A DNA stretch of 64,000 nucleotides, taken from the NCBI GenBank assembly GCA_021014325.1, contig JAJGQC010000707.1, positions 1 through 64,000 of the forward strand, read 5' to 3'. Every line of letters begins with the position of its first letter. Positions within the stretch are counted from its first letter, which is position 1. The notes under the pieces are model-generated. The model worked only from the letters and a program-made list of their open reading frames with translations. It had not been told where the DNA came from and did not search any database. The DNA is from Plazaster borealis (Eukaryota > Echinodermata > Asteroidea > Forcipulatida > Labidiasteridae). Of the stretch, positions 21,241 through 33,072 are shown in pieces. Position numbers and translations under genes: made by a program.

Positions 21241-24200
21241 GTAAGTAATCAAGTTCTGTTTTTAGACTTGAGAGTGCTTGTTTTGTTGTCACCCTAGCAC
21301 GCCACTCATTACATTTAAACATACCAACTTGAACTGAGAACATGTAGGAACCAATCATCATGACATTCATTGAACGATGACATTTACATCAAGTCTACCT
21401 CCATGCATCAAGGGTATGTATTTTATTCGTGTAATTCTATGTAGCATTTATAATTTTTGGTAGGTTTTTTCTTCAGATTTTTAGCCTTCCATGGAATGTA
21501 ACAACCATGATTTTTAAGTAAATTTTATTTACAATGAAAACACTTGGTGTTCCTGGACAAAATTGGAATATGTTTGCTTATAGCAGGAGACTATATAGTA
21601 TTAAGCACTAGGGCCTACTGTCTGCTTCAGTCGCTCCAGGAAATCTGACCCTGTGGGTTATAACCATTGCAATTACCAGACACTGGAGGAAATAATTATT
21701 CCAGCATGTTTGAGGACCTTTCTATGAATATGACAAAATATACCCATCGTTTTAACTAAAGGTTTCTGTTTTCTCAACAAGTAGACACTGTATTCAGCTG
21801 AATCTTTCACCTTTAAACTTCAATGTTTAACCAGGAGGAGTTTTACGGCAGAGATCTGATTCTAGCCGATAGGGATATGGTGGAACAACAGTCAGATGAA
21901 CTTTTCAGAGATGCCAAAACAGAAGACATCGTATTCCTCGTGGTCGGAGATCCCTTGGGTAAGATAGGCAGGCAATCAAATTTCAGCTCCCTTGTAATTT
22001 AGGGAGCATTCAGAATACTCGATGACTAAAGGGTCTGTATACATTTTGGTAATTGGAACACACTGTTTGTTTCAATCCTTTATAGTTGTAGGTATATACC
22101 ATAAAACTAACCTGTGAAAATTTCATTTCAAAAGGTGGTAGCGTTTTTGAGATATTGCCAAAAATCTGGAGCGGTTATGTCCACGCAGGAAGAATAATGT
22201 GCAATTGGAATACACAATCTGAGAAGCGTTACTTTTTAGTAACGCTTTTCAGATTCAAATTTGTTCGGATAAAAACTGATATAGTTTTTTTCATAACGGC
22301 AGTACTTGTAAGTGAAAAGTTTCTCAGAATGCATTATACTATCCAAAACTGCTGTTCTTACACTGTCCTTTCTCTATGTTCTTACCAAGTAAGTTTGTAT
22401 TGCCATTATTAATTTTCATAGTCATTTTCAAACTATTAGCATATTACAGGATTGGTAGAGCTGACAAAATAGTCACAGACAGTGTTCATGGTTTTTTTTG
22501 TGATCAGCCATAATGAAATAACAAACCTGTGAAAATGTGGGCATAATCCGTTATGTGAAAAAAACATGCACAGTTTTCAGCATGTAAACACAAACTGTTT
22601 TTAATTTTGGTTAACAACCGAAATCAGCTGTTGCCCTCTTTTCAGGTTTTCAGATACTGTTTTCTCGTATATGACTTCATTTCAGAGGGAAATATTTCAC
22701 AGAAAAAGTGGTTCTAGTATGAATTCAGCTTTCAGACTAAAACCGTAAAGTGCCCATTGCAAAAAACAAAACAAAAAGTTTATGAAATGCTCATTTTGAT
22801 TTTCAGACTTCATTATTACTTTTTTTTCCGTTCAGTGCAACAACTCACACAGATTTAGCCCTGAGGGCAAGGCAAGAAGGGATAGAGTACAGGGTGGTTC
22901 ATAATGCGTCAATTATGAATGCTATTGGCTGCTGCGGTCTACAGGTATGAATGAAAATTTGCATAATGAGTATTCGTTGGAACTTTTTTACATACTTTGT
23001 AGACTCCTATAATGTGCATTTTTGTAAAGAGTAATGTTGCTTTTCTGATTTATTACAAATCACATGGTTGGCAGCCACAGAAGTGGCTGAAATAATCTTG
23101 TTTACAACATAATGAAAGTTATTTAGAATATGCAACAATAAGGCCATTCAAAAAAAAACAAGCAAGTGGAGAATGGAGATCGTAAGCGCAGAATTCGGCG
23201 GTAACCAGAGCCATGAAATAAGGGCCCAGGTGAGCTTCGTCTTCCAATATCCTCCTCTCCTATGTCACTTCATATCAACATGTTTGGACTTAGATAAGAT
23301 TGCAATGTCACACCCAAGGATAAGAAATTGTTATTTGGGCCCTCAGTCCTTCCGAATTCTTCATTTCGGCAAAGAGGAAATTTTGGGGATTAGGTTTAAG
23401 TCTTACAATACAAACATTAAGAAACTCTCCATGTTTTTCTTCCCAATGTAGTTGTACAACTACGGTGAGACAATCTCCATTGTGTTTTGGACGGAAACCT
23501 GGACCCCCGACAGCTACTACGACAAGATTGCACGAAACAGAGACATGGGTTTACACACGCTGTGCCTTCTTGACATTAAGGTCAAGGAACAATCTATTGA
23601 GAACATGATGAGGTAACTTGGCTATTGATATCTTAAAAAACAAAAAACAAACAACAAATTTTGAGACCACTAATATAATATCTCAATTGTCAGCAGATTG
23701 CACCCCAGGGGCCGATTTCACAAAGAGCTAAGATCGATCTTAAAGGAACATTACAGAATTGTTTTTGCTAACAAAACAGTTGCTGGCAGTGTAAGCACTT
23801 TATATAATCCACCATATACATAAACTGACAAACCTGTAGAAGTTTGAGATCGATCGGCCATCTGGGTCACGAGAAAATAGTGAAAAAACGATTACACATT
23901 TGCATGTGTTATTCAATGCATGAATAAAACGCTCATGAGCGATAAACTCCAATCGGAAATTAGTTTTATTTATTTCTCATCAACTATGGCATTTCAGACA
24001 GAAATATTTCTAGGGATGTTTTCTACTATCATCATCATTAGACCGTGTAAGTTTTATGTAAATCTGTGATCTTAAAGAAAATTTTAATTACCAGTTCTGT
24101 AACATTCCTTTAATTGCTAAGCAAAGTGTGATGTCAGAATACAAAATCACTATGGTGATATTGAAAACTTAGTGCTTTGTGAAATCGAGCCCAGCACTTT

Positions 24201-25729
24201 GTAAACCCTCACAAGGTCCTACCAGAAAGGGTATCATAATTCAAATACACAGCATACCCCACAGTGCTTTGAATCTTGTGGCAAAGCTGCTTTATAAATG
24301 ACTGATATTATTATTATTTTTTGAGGATGGGTTTTGAAAAATGGAAATTAAAGAGTCTTTACATTTTTTTAAAAACATTGACAGGGGAAGGAAGATTTAT
24401 GAACCGCCCCGTTACATGACCGTCAGTCAAGCGGCTTCCCAACTCATCAAGATCGTTGAAAGGAAGAGAACGTCGGACAGTCAAGAAAAACTGGGTGAGA
24501 AAGATTCTTGGGAAGTTTTCCCGAATTGATTTCATTTTGAAATAACGCTCTCCCGAAACGCCCACAAAAACAGGCCTTGCTCAGGATGTGACGTCACTGG
24601 TGGATTAACCCTAACCCCCATCAGGGTCCCTCCACATACCCTGCCAAATACAACAGAATTCAACACAGTTGAAATGAGAACCATGCCAAATGCAACAAAA
24701 TGCAACAAGGGATTTTGTTGCATTGTGCAGGCATGTTGTTTGTGTTAGGACTGAGCAAGGGGGTTTGCCCTGCTAAATGCAACAGTATGCACATAAGTGT
24801 AGTGGTGACTACAACAAAATGCAACACCAATATGAAGTCACTTGACTGCTAAATGCAACAAATTCAGTCAAAGAATGACATCTGAGTTGACTGCCAAATG
24901 CAACAGATTACAACAACTTTTACCATTTGGTGCATATTGCTGCATTTATCATGGTTAGGGTTAAGGAACTTAACCAAAATGGCCGAATTTTATTGCTACC
25001 ATACAGGCACGTACTGTTGTGGTTGCGACATGTTCCCGACAGGGAGGAATCAATCAATAGTTTTTACATTGAGTACTGTATACTGATTGCGTTACGTGTT
25101 ATTAGTGCCTGCGTAAGCTTGCGCGCCAACACGGGTATGGCTACGAACGCCGAACACGCTTTAGCAGCCTTTTGGTCGTGGTTGACATGAGCATGTTTTT
25201 TTTTGGGACGACGCTTGTTCCACGACATTCACACAATTTCTCATTTAGAGTGACCTGAGCGTTAATTTTATGCTTGATTCCGATGGTTCTGTCGCAGCGC
25301 AATAAAAACAAAGTTGACCTAAGGGCAGCTTAATGGTCAGTATGGCACACATCCTTGAATCTTAACAAAATATTGAGAGGTCTGCTGAATCATGGTGACA
25401 AAGGACAATAATCATCAGTCAGGAGTTTTGCAGGGTGGGAAAACAAGAAGTGTTTCTGTAAATCAAATGTAAATAAACTCCGTAAGCCATTGGGGTGGTG
25501 CTGAAAGGAACTGGTGGAGTAAAAAACTTGACATTTTGATCAGTTTTCCCAAACAACTCACCGGAAAAATTAATTACATGTGATAGACAGTTTCTAGATA
25601 GTCATTTGGATCATAATAAGATTTTGTCCAAACCAAAGTTAACTGAATTGTGTTTACTCTGTCAGCGCTAAGTGAAGACACCATCTGCGTAGGAGTTGCA
25701 CATGTGGGATCCGAGTCGCAACAAATGAC
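21106..25729 (+). CDS. DPH5: Diphthine methyl ester synthase DPH5, six exons, with lesions
   Basis: DPH5 is the SAM-dependent methyltransferase that methylates the diphthamide intermediate on the conserved His of elongation factor 2 in the cytosol. Exons 21106-21240, 21835-21958, 22836-22944, 23452-23612, 24385-24494 and 25666-about 25729 give [93 protein letters not shown] and [13 protein letters not shown] in order, close to the animal protein. The start is at the family's usual first residue. Two problems: exon 2 is one base short, so canonical splicing to exon 3 shifts the frame and soon meets TAG; and exon 6 runs into a SINE remnant and a stop, with the last ~50 residues of the family (after the AGTL position) not found downstream. 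It is either a pseudogene or a real gene with a sequence error and a misassembled or distant last exon. Convergent with SLC30A7 at 35-41 kb. Confidence 0.88.
21835..21958 (+). CDS. DPH5: DPH5 exon 2, one base short
   Basis: Acceptor AACCAG and donor GTAAGA are intact. It encodes [19 protein letters not shown] through [10 protein letters not shown]. The exon is 124 bp, but exon 3 starts with a single base of a split codon, so 125 bp is needed to make GDP(F/L)GATTH. One base appears lost within the codon after GDP. Confidence 0.92.
22070..22400 (-). mobile_element. MITE-like repeat in DPH5 intron 2
   Basis: It shares, in reverse, AACCTGTGAAAATTTCATTT, GGTGGTAGCGTTTTTGAGAT and GGAGCGGTTATGTCCACGC with the MITE body at 19930-20050. 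It contains a hairpin AAGCGTTACT-TTTT-AGTAACGCTT near 22220-22246. Ends not defined. Confidence 0.5.
22836..22944 (+). CDS. DPH5: DPH5 exon 3
   Basis: Acceptor GTTCAG, donor GTATGA. After one split-codon base it reads [20 protein letters not shown] and then [16 protein letters not shown], a highly conserved part of the active site. Confidence 0.95.
23452..23612 (+). CDS. DPH5: DPH5 exon 4
   Basis: Acceptor ATGTAG, donor GTAACT, 161 bp. Encodes [20 protein letters not shown], then [20 protein letters not shown] and [12 protein letters not shown]. Confidence 0.95.
23708..24192. mobile_element. MITE (GGGGCCGATTTCACAAAG family), split by another MITE
   Basis: Left end GGGGCCGATTTCACAAAGAG; right end TGCTTTGTGAAATCGAGCCC, its inverted partner. 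An uninterrupted relative lies at 37288-37440. Here the body is split at TTAA by the element at 23744-24109. Confidence 0.85.
23744..24109. mobile_element. TTAA MITE nested in another MITE, 366 bp
   Basis: TTAA at 23740-23743 and 24110-24113. Left end AGGAACATTACAGAATTG; right end, reversed, AGGAATGTTACAGAACTG. Comparing with the intact host copy at 37.3 kb places the empty site at GATCTTAACTG. In DPH5 intron 4. Confidence 0.88.
24385..24494 (+). CDS. DPH5: DPH5 exon 5
   Basis: Acceptor TTGACAG, donor GTGAGA, 110 bp. It encodes (R)[20 protein letters not shown], then [16 protein letters not shown]. Phases agree with exons 4 and 6. Confidence 0.95.
24620..24910 (+). repeat. AAATGCAACA-rich stretch
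   Basis: AAATGCAACA or one-base variants recur about seven times, often after TGCC or TGCT, on plus and once inverted (TTGTTGCATT). Irregular spacing, so not a clean tandem array. It lies in DPH5 intron 5. Confidence 0.55.
25666..25729 (+). CDS. DPH5: DPH5 exon 6, truncated by SINE
   Basis: Acceptor CTGTCAG. With the split G it reads [20 protein letters not shown], then MT. The family continues with a conserved (A)GTL segment; here the sequence passes into the SINE at about 25730 and meets TAA after five more codons. No GT donor in frame is seen before the SINE. Confidence 0.88.
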
Positions 25730-25803
25730 CGGGATTCTGACGACTTAATTAACCACCAGAACTTGAATTTGATGCTCTAAACCGCTCGGCCACGACACAC
25801 TAG
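25730..25803 (-). mobile_element. tRNA-like SINE head fragment
   Basis: On minus it reads GTGTCGTGGCCGAGCGGTTT, a leucine/serine tRNA-like A box, then CAAGTTCTGGTGGTTAA and a damaged B box ending in CCCGGTC. About 74 bp of head; the rest of the SINE is missing. It abuts the last recognisable DPH5 coding sequence. Confidence 0.7.
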
Positions 25804-26200
25804 TATACAAATAAAAAATGTTTATGAGTGCAATGGTGAGAATATTTTTAGAATGTTCCATTCATTGAGGCGAAGTGGAGTTGAATAGAACGTTCCATCT
25901 TTTCAACGAATGAAAATATGAAAATATTTGTTTTATAAAACATCCAAGTAGATCTTAGTCATTTGGAGGGGAAAAAAACAATCAACAAAATGTACAAGAA
26001 TGTGGTCTGGCATCCACAACGAGGGCGTTTTGTACTGCTGTGTTTAACGCGTGCACGCACATGATGTGGTTAAGTGTGCAATAGTTTAAAAAGGATGGGA
26101 CAAAAATAACTGAATAGTACCAAAATGCACACTTAATTACGTAGGCATGTAATGGTTTGAATAGTGAACTCTGCATGACCTACAATCCTCCAATTAAATG
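25804..26200. other. No recognised feature
   Basis: AT-rich. An imperfect inverted pair (AACGTTCCATC... near 25890 with GAATGTTCCATTCATT near 25855) suggests a degraded repeat. No DPH5 last exon is seen. Confidence 0.4.
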
Positions 26201-26204
26201 ACTT

Positions 26205-26422
26205 GGGATCTACATGGCAGAGCTTCCAACATTTGCATCTTGCTATCAGGGAGATTCTGTACAACAATCAGGGAGATATTTAGAATTACATTCAACATAA
26301 CAGGGAAAAAGTTTCCATAATCAGGGAGATCTTCAAATTTGATCGCCAGAACATGGAAACATTGGTTTACTTTCAGGGAACTTTCTGCAGAATCAGGGAG
26401 AGCTGGCAGCTCTGACATGGGT
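26205..26422. mobile_element. MITE with GCAGAGCT / AGCTCTG ends
   Basis: Begins near ATGGCAGAGCTTCCAACATT and ends GAGAGCTGGCAGCTCTGAC, an imperfect inverted pair. ATCAGGGAGA recurs inside. Related to 13765-13900. Confidence 0.55.
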
Positions 26423-26539
26423 GTTATTATAATACTTGCATGTTTGCAGGAAAAACATAAACAAGATTCTCGGATGCAACATTTTAAGCACTAAATGACA
26501 TGGGAAACCAACTGAGTAAATTTAATTCAATGTGGGAGT

Positions 26540-26840
26540 GATCAGAGAGAAATTGACTAGAATGAGATTTGAACCTGCGACCTCCAGATTAACATGCCGG
26601 CGATCTACCAACTGAGCTAATTAGCCCTAATGTTGGCATTCTCCCTATTTTGTCAATATCTTTGTTCGGGGGTGCCGGTCAGAAGTCATTCAACCTGTAA
26701 CTGCCGGATAACCAGGGATCACACCCAAGTTTACCATACAACCTGAGAAGCGGCAGTACAGAGATCACCTTAAAGGGATGAGGTTTTTTATTTCATTAAT
26801 ATCAAGCAATAAAACCACAAGGGAAACTGACTTGAGTTTC
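26540..26840 (-). mobile_element. tRNA-derived SINE, best copy
   Basis: On minus, TAGCTCAGTTGGTAGATCGC (Pol III A box) is followed 30 bp on by GGTCGCAGGTTCAAATCTCA (B box). The anticodon arm is degenerate and the flanks match the copies at 5925-6245 and 34100-34400, so it is a SINE, not a tRNA gene. Confidence 0.78.
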
Positions 26841-27007
26841 CCTTTCCCACACAAAAAGCGGATACTGCTCTTTGACAGTTACCAATGTCGGCTGCATGCT
26901 TTAAACAATACATCAAAAACACTAAGCGAAAGGAGTAGTCCCGACCGATTTCCTACCTTCCGCCCAGGTAGTAGTTCAGAAGCAGGATGGTTCTTTTCAG
27001 AACTTGG

Positions 27008-27087
27008 TAGTCTCCCGAATTCCGAAATCTACTCTGCGGCAGTAGAATAGTCTCCCGAATTTCGAAATCTACTCCGCGGCAGTAGAA
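27008..27087 (+). repeat. 40-bp direct duplication
   Basis: TAGTCTCCCGAATTCCGAAA with the following 20 bp (ending CGGCAGTAGAA) occurs twice in tandem with two mismatches. Confidence 0.85.
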
Positions 27088-27904
27088 TACATAGCAGTAC
27101 ACATGGTGTTACCGCAAATCAAATATACATTGATACCTCACTATGCAATGCCTCAAATCCTATGTTCGAGACTATGGACCAAAGAAATCCATCAACATTT
27201 AGTAGTAGTTGTTAGTTAAAAGAAACAAATGAGATGATGTTGGGGCATTACCAGCAACTAGCTATGTACAAACAATTTGCATGTTGTGCCTGGCATATAC
27301 GTGAAAGTATTCTATGTTTTTACATTCCAAAACATCATTTTGAGAATTTGTTTTTAATGTTGCTGTTATTTGGCAAAAAATTGGGTGATGCAACTTGAAG
27401 TAAAATACAACACCAGACAAGGTTTTATTGACGAAGCCTCATTATGGCTGTACAATTATAAGTACATATACTTCACCATAAACTTTACAAGAAAAAATTA
27501 AAAGCACACCAACAAACAAACCCAAATAACATGGGTTTAACAGCTTCATGCATTTAAAAGTGACAGAGACATTGTAACAAGAGAGTTGCGAATTGAATAG
27601 GCTAAAAGGACTAAATCATGTTGGGTGTTGGGAGACTTAAAAACGAAAATGTTACCTGCACTTTAAAATGTAAGTAAAATATAACTTTCAAGGAAAAATA
27701 AATATGGTGGTCCTTTCTCTGAAAAATATACTTTGTTTGGGACATTATGTTGTTTTAAAAAGCTACTTTTATGAGATAAATCAGCTCCCAGAACCATTTT
27801 AGATGAGAAAGCATGAACAATAATTTTTTTTGTTTTAGTTTTCATTACAAAGAACAGAAAATAATTATTTACTTGTAACACTCCATGCCCAAACCACCAG
27901 ACTC
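27088..27904. other. No recognised feature
   Basis: AT-rich sequence between repeats. The short frames here have no recognisable domain and no flanking splice sites that fit a known gene. Confidence 0.45.
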
Positions 27905-28568
27905 TTCCAGCCAAAACTCAGAACTAGGTTTACAGGCAAACCTGTAGTTGCAGTTTTTGCCATCGTTAACAATGCTGCCCCTAGTTTGGTCCCAGCAAAC
28001 CAACAATGACAGTTTTTTGCCACCGTGACCATTGCTGTACCTAGTTTTGGTTCCAGCAAACCTATGATGGCAGTTTTGGCCACCGTTACCAATACTGCCC
28101 CTAGTTTTGGTTCCAGCAAACTTATAATTGCAGTTTTTGCCATTTGTACCTATGCTGCACCTAGTTTTGGTTCCAGCAAACTTATAATTGCAGTTTTTGC
28201 CATTTGTACCTAAGCTGCACCTACCAGCAAACCTATGATGGCAGTTTTGGCCACCGTTACCAATACTGCCCCTAGTTTTGGTTCCAGCAAACTTATGATG
28301 GCAGTTTTTGACATTGGTACCAATGCTGCACCTAGTTTTGGTTCCAGCAAACCCATAATGGCAGTTTTGGCCACCGTTACCAATGCTGCCCCTAGTTTTG
28401 GTTCCAGCAAACTTATGATGGCAGTTTTTGACATTGGTACCAATGCTGCACCTACTTTTGGTTCGAGCAAACCTATAATGGCAGTTTTGGCCACCGTTAC
28501 CAATGATGCCCCTAGTTTTGGTTCCAGCAAACCTATGATGGCAGTTTTGCCACCATTACCAAAGCTGT
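27905..28568. repeat. ~60-bp minisatellite, about 11 units
   Basis: The unit starts CCTAGTTTTGGTTCCAGCAA, continues ACCTATGATGGCAGTTTTGG and ends CCACCGTTACCAATACTGC. Two unit variants (CCACCGTTACC and ACATTGGTACC) alternate in part of the array. Since 60 is divisible by 3, frames stay open on both strands: about a 20-residue repeat MMAVLATVTNTAPSFGSSKL on plus and an alanine/leucine-rich repeat on minus. Confidence 0.9.
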
Positions 28569-29095
28569 AGCTACATGTAATTCTTTTATTTATTCTAAAA
28601 CAGACTTGAGTTGCGCTGTAAGTACAGGGTTTATAAATAATGCATGCACTTTGTGACACGAAAATAATGGTGTATACCGTTTATATACAAACAACAAAAA
28701 CATGAACTCATAGAGTTCTAACATTTAACTCCTAGCCATTTTAAAAGAAAACTCTCCTTAAAAATAAATTTGCTATACAAGAACTTGCAAGTTTCGGTGT
28801 ACTCAAACATTTTGTTGGGACCACTTTGGTCCCATTTTACATTGCTCTAATGCGTGAAGGAAAAAAACTTGCGCACTTAAACAAGTCCCAATGTTCGAAT
28901 ACGAGTGAGACTTGCACAGTCTTTAAGCACACCAAAGAATAATTTTCACCCTCCTTTTTTTTAAAACTCTGTACTCACATCTTTAAACCCTTAAGTTTTG
29001 TTTCTAAATTTCAAGAAATGTTGAGATTCTATTTTTATTTGAAGCTATTTTTATTTGAAGAGTATTTGTGAAATGAAGAGAGTATTTGTGAAATG
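28569..29095. other. No recognised feature
   Basis: AT-rich; no exon or repeat recognised. A 20-bp direct duplication (GAAGAGAGTATTTGTGAAAT-like) occurs near 29055-29095. Confidence 0.4.
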
Positions 29096-29224
29096 TTTCA
29101 CTGTTTTCACTGTATGTCAATCGAATTCTGATCCAGTAAAAAATTGTGAGCTATATGCCCTGTTGTCTTGTGGAATTTCTTTTCACCAAATTTGAGCCCT
29201 GCCGCTGTGAAGGGCGAACACACT

Positions 29225-29535
29225 GGGCCCAATTTCATAGAGCTGCTTAAGCAGAGAATATTTCTCGCTAAGCGAAAATGAGCAGGATACCAGTCACAAA
29301 TGGTATATGTGAAATGGTAGATTGGCCGATAACCTTATTCTGCTAAGCATAATTTTGTTGTGCTTAGCTGCTTTTTGTGCTCAAACAATTTCTCGCTAAG
29401 CAAAAATGAGCAGGATACCAGTCACAAATGGTATATGTGAAATGGTAGTTTGGCCGGTAACCTTAATCTGCTAAGCATAATATTGTTGTGCTCAGCTGCT
29501 TTTTGTGCTTAAACAGCTCTATGAAATTGGGCCCC
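29225..29535. mobile_element. MITE with internal duplication, GGGCCCAATTTCATAG family
   Basis: Perfect-looking ends GGGCCCAATTTCATAGAGCT and AGCTCTATGAAATTGGGCCC. The ~124-bp body (from TTTCTCGCTAAG) occurs twice in tandem, 29263-29387 and 29388-29510. Confidence 0.85.
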
Positions 29536-29701
29536 GGACTAGCCCTTTCAACACAAGAAGGCACTGGAGAATTAAACAGAGCAGGGTAGGAACAACAATA
29601 CAGTTCCTGTCAGAACCATATCTGATAAATCACATTCCATGATTGCTAAAGATAATAACCCACAGAGTGTACACCACAAACAGGAACTCATAATACGACC
29701 T

Positions 29702-30092
29702 GGGCCTAATATCATAGAGCTGCTTAAGCAGAAAAAAGTAGCTAAGCACAACAGAGTTATGTTTACCAGAAAAAGATACCAGCCAAAGTAACACTCGCAT
29801 GTACCATCTGTGACTAGCATCCTGCTCATTCTTGCTTAGCAGAGAATTGTTAAGCAAATTTTCAGCTTTAAACAGCTCTATGAAATTTGGCCCTTGGGCC
29901 AATTTCAGAAAGCTGCTTATGCAGACAATATTGTTTACCAAATTTCTGCTGAGCAAACATAAGCAGAATACCAGTCACAGATGGTACATATATGACAAGA
30001 GTGACATTTGGGCGGGTAATCTTATTCTGGTAAGCAAAACTGTTTTCTGCTTAGATACTTTTAATTGCTTAAGCAGCTCTATGAAAGTGGGC
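29702..30092. mobile_element. Two adjacent MITEs of the same family
   Basis: 29702-29892 starts TGGGCCTAATATCATAGAGC and ends AGCTCTATGAAATTTGGCCC. 29894-30092 starts TGGGCCAATTTCAGAAAGCT and ends AGCAGCTCTATGAAAGTGGG. The bodies run in opposite orientations, so the pair is head to tail inverted. Confidence 0.75.
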
Positions 30093-31351
30093 TTTGCTGT
30101 GTAGGAAATGTTACTAAGCAACATGAAATACGGTAAGTATACTATTACAGGCAGTAAGATAGAATACAATGTAGGATGGGTTCCCCTACTATCGCGGTAC
30201 TTGGCACAATTCTTGATCATAATAAAAATCGCTCACAAATCTCTGCGAGGTGTCCTGTTATTTATGTTGTTGAAGATACCTTTCACTTCAACAGAAACAA
30301 ATTCCAGCCATTGTTTAATTAAATTTGTATATGATGTCTCTGAAAATGCACATGGGTGCCGGGTATAATGGATAAGGACTCCATATTATGGCCTGAAAAG
30401 CACTTTCTCTTCATTAATGGAGCTAAATGGAATGATAATGGGGAAATAAACTAACCTTACATGAATTAGGACTCTAAACTTCCCAACAGATAGAAAAATT
30501 GTAATGTTTAACCCTTTAAAGACCATAGCGGCCACAAGCAGCTTGTACCAAAATGCCCGTAAAGGCCACAAAGTTTGACCTACTTCCATTCACATAAAGA
30601 GGTCAAAGTAAAGGTCAAGTTCGGATATGAAATTTTCCATTGTAGTATGTTAGCATAGTATCTCAATTTCCAAACACAAAACTACATTTTCTGTTTCATG
30701 TTATTTCTGTTGACATTTTTACTGACAAAATTTGATTACAGAAATGAACAATTAGCAATGTCTGGGCGTTTTGTGATATACAGAAATAAATGGTCCCTAA
30801 AGGGTAAAGGCATTTATTTCTGAAGGCTTTTAAGGGTTAAAGTAAAAATTCAACGAAAATTCATCCACACTGTGGAAATGTTCATTTTTATTTAAATCAT
30901 CAAATTTATACAAAATTCAAAACATTTCGGATAACAAAAATAATGTGATCGGCAGAAAGGTCTTGGCTACCGACGATCTGGTTGAAAATTGGCAATGGGG
31001 GAGTAGTGGGAATGCAAAAAAGAGAAAAGTGTCCAATAAAGCGATAGCAAGGATACCACGATAATAGGAGAACCAATTTTACTACTAATTGTGACCGGTT
31101 ACATCAAAAAACGCGTACAATACTAAAAAGTGGTTTTCTGCAGTGATAGACTTTCTAGGACACTAGGTGGCAGCAGACTCTTCGGATAATTAAATCCATT
31201 GGTCTTGGGAACCAACCCATGCTCGGAACTATGTGAACAATAGACTACTTTGCAAATACTCAGTGCTCATGTGTAGCCGTGGAATGAATTTGTCACCAAG
31301 TCAGGAGTGGGAGTCATTGCTGACGAAAAGGTCAGAGATAAGGTCGAAATG
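30093..31351. other. No recognised gene
   Basis: AT-rich sequence. Short frames on both strands lack recognisable domains. I looked on minus for the missing last SLC30A7 exons and on plus for the last DPH5 exon and found neither. Confidence 0.45.
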
Positions 31352-31355
31352 TTAA

Positions 31356-31640
31356 AGGCACTGGACCCTTTTTTGGTAATTACTCAAAATATATATTAGC
31401 ATGAAAACTTACTTGGTAACGAGCAACGGAGAGCTGTTGATAGTATAAAACATGTTGAGAAACGACTCCCTTTGAAGTAACGTAGTTTTTGAGAAAGAGG
31501 AAATTTCTCACTAAAATATTTTAATCTGAGAAAGACTTCAGGCCTGAACCCTTTTTCAGGCATCTGAAAGCACACAAGGTTGTGCAACAAGGTGTTTTTT
31601 GTGTCATTTCTTTCACAATTACCAAACATGTCCAGTACCT
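31356..31640. mobile_element. TTAA-flanked MITE, 285 bp
   Basis: TTAA at 31352-31355 and 31641-31644. Ends AGGCACTGGACCC and, reversed, AGGTACTGGACATGTTTGGT. The body is the reverse complement of 20.4-20.7 kb. Confidence 0.85.
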
Positions 31641-31644
31641 TTAA

Positions 31645-33070
31645 GAGGTATGATGAAATGATGGCACTTCCACCTTTCGGTGACCCCTGGAGTTATAGAT
31701 TTCAAGGAGATTCTGGGAACAGTATCCACAGCACTAAGAGAAGTAGATCATAAAGCATGATTTATTTGTGCCTAAAGAAAATAACAGCTAGTTTTTTCCA
31801 CCAGGCAGACACAAGAAGGTCTGGATTCGGACAACAGTCTGAAATTTCTCATCCCTGCTCATTAGACCAGCATGCACCTCATTAACACAGATGAGATTTG
31901 ACAAAACGTAACAAATTCCTGAAAATGACTCACAGGCCGGGGTCCCCCAGGTGTTACAATTCAGGCGGTTTACAGACTCCGTGCTTCACCAGGAAACACT
32001 ACACTACAGGTTCGGACACAATGTTGACTATTTGCAAAGTTGTCTATGGGCAAATTGGTACCCGGTATGTCTGCCGCCCTCCTAGCGCATCGCAGTCTCC
32101 CACTTGCCCTTAACATACAGTAGTTTGTTACATAACAGCATCTTGAGGATGAGACGGCATCTTCAGACAGCACCTTGGCATCTTGATGCCAGAGCACGAC
32201 ACATTGATGGATGTTTATATAGCCGCCTGATCAACCTGGACGTAAAGCTGCCTGACACTAACCTGTTAGTCAAAGTAACAATGAGTATTAGATTTGAAGC
32301 TTTGCTTTGCTGTTGGAAGTGAGCAATAAACTACATTTCGGGAGATGACCATGTAATAAACTTATTTGAAAAGAAGTTATGATTCCGAGACCACAGTAGA
32401 CTGTGGAATTTAGGTTCTAAAAAAAATATGTATAATAAATATAAGATTATCACCAAAAATATAAGAACACAAAGGTACATACAAATTGTAGTATCATATG
32501 GCAACACTAATTTGATATAAATATAATATTAACAAACAAATCAAAGACAAGCACAATTCTGGACCAGCCAAATAATAAAAATAACACAATATTATAACTC
32601 TGATAAAATTTAGGTTAATAAAATTGAAAAAAACAACAACCCTAAAACACACAAACAAACAAACAATTATGAAGATTGCCACAAAAAAATACAAGAACAT
32701 CACGATACATAAAAATGGTTTTAGAACATGAATTTATAAAATCATTGACAGAACTGGCAGAGCTCAACCTTAACACTAGCCCGGCGTGCATTGTCTATAG
32801 TAAACACTGCTATGGGCTGGTAAACACCACTTCTCAACTTGCCCTGTGGGCTTCTAAAAACTGTGCAACCTACTTATTTATAATGCTCATATTTCTTCCT
32901 TTTCAGATGTGAATAACACATTTTTAAAATGTGTGAATGAAACTTCACTTGACCAATAAACTGGTTGAGATTGCTACTATAAATACATCAGAAAGACACA
33001 TTTATGACAATACATGTTTCAAATCTTGGCGACTAAAACTTCCCGGGGGCCGATCAAATGCACAGTTTAC
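31645..33070. other. No recognised gene
   Basis: AT-rich, especially 32400-32700. Open frames near 31900-32320 have no recognisable family. No repeat unit identified. Confidence 0.45.
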
Positions 33071-33072
33071 TA

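Noticed and set aside
26580..26640. tRNA gene on minus
   Set aside because: Part of a SINE with two other copies in the window; the acceptor stem does not pair.
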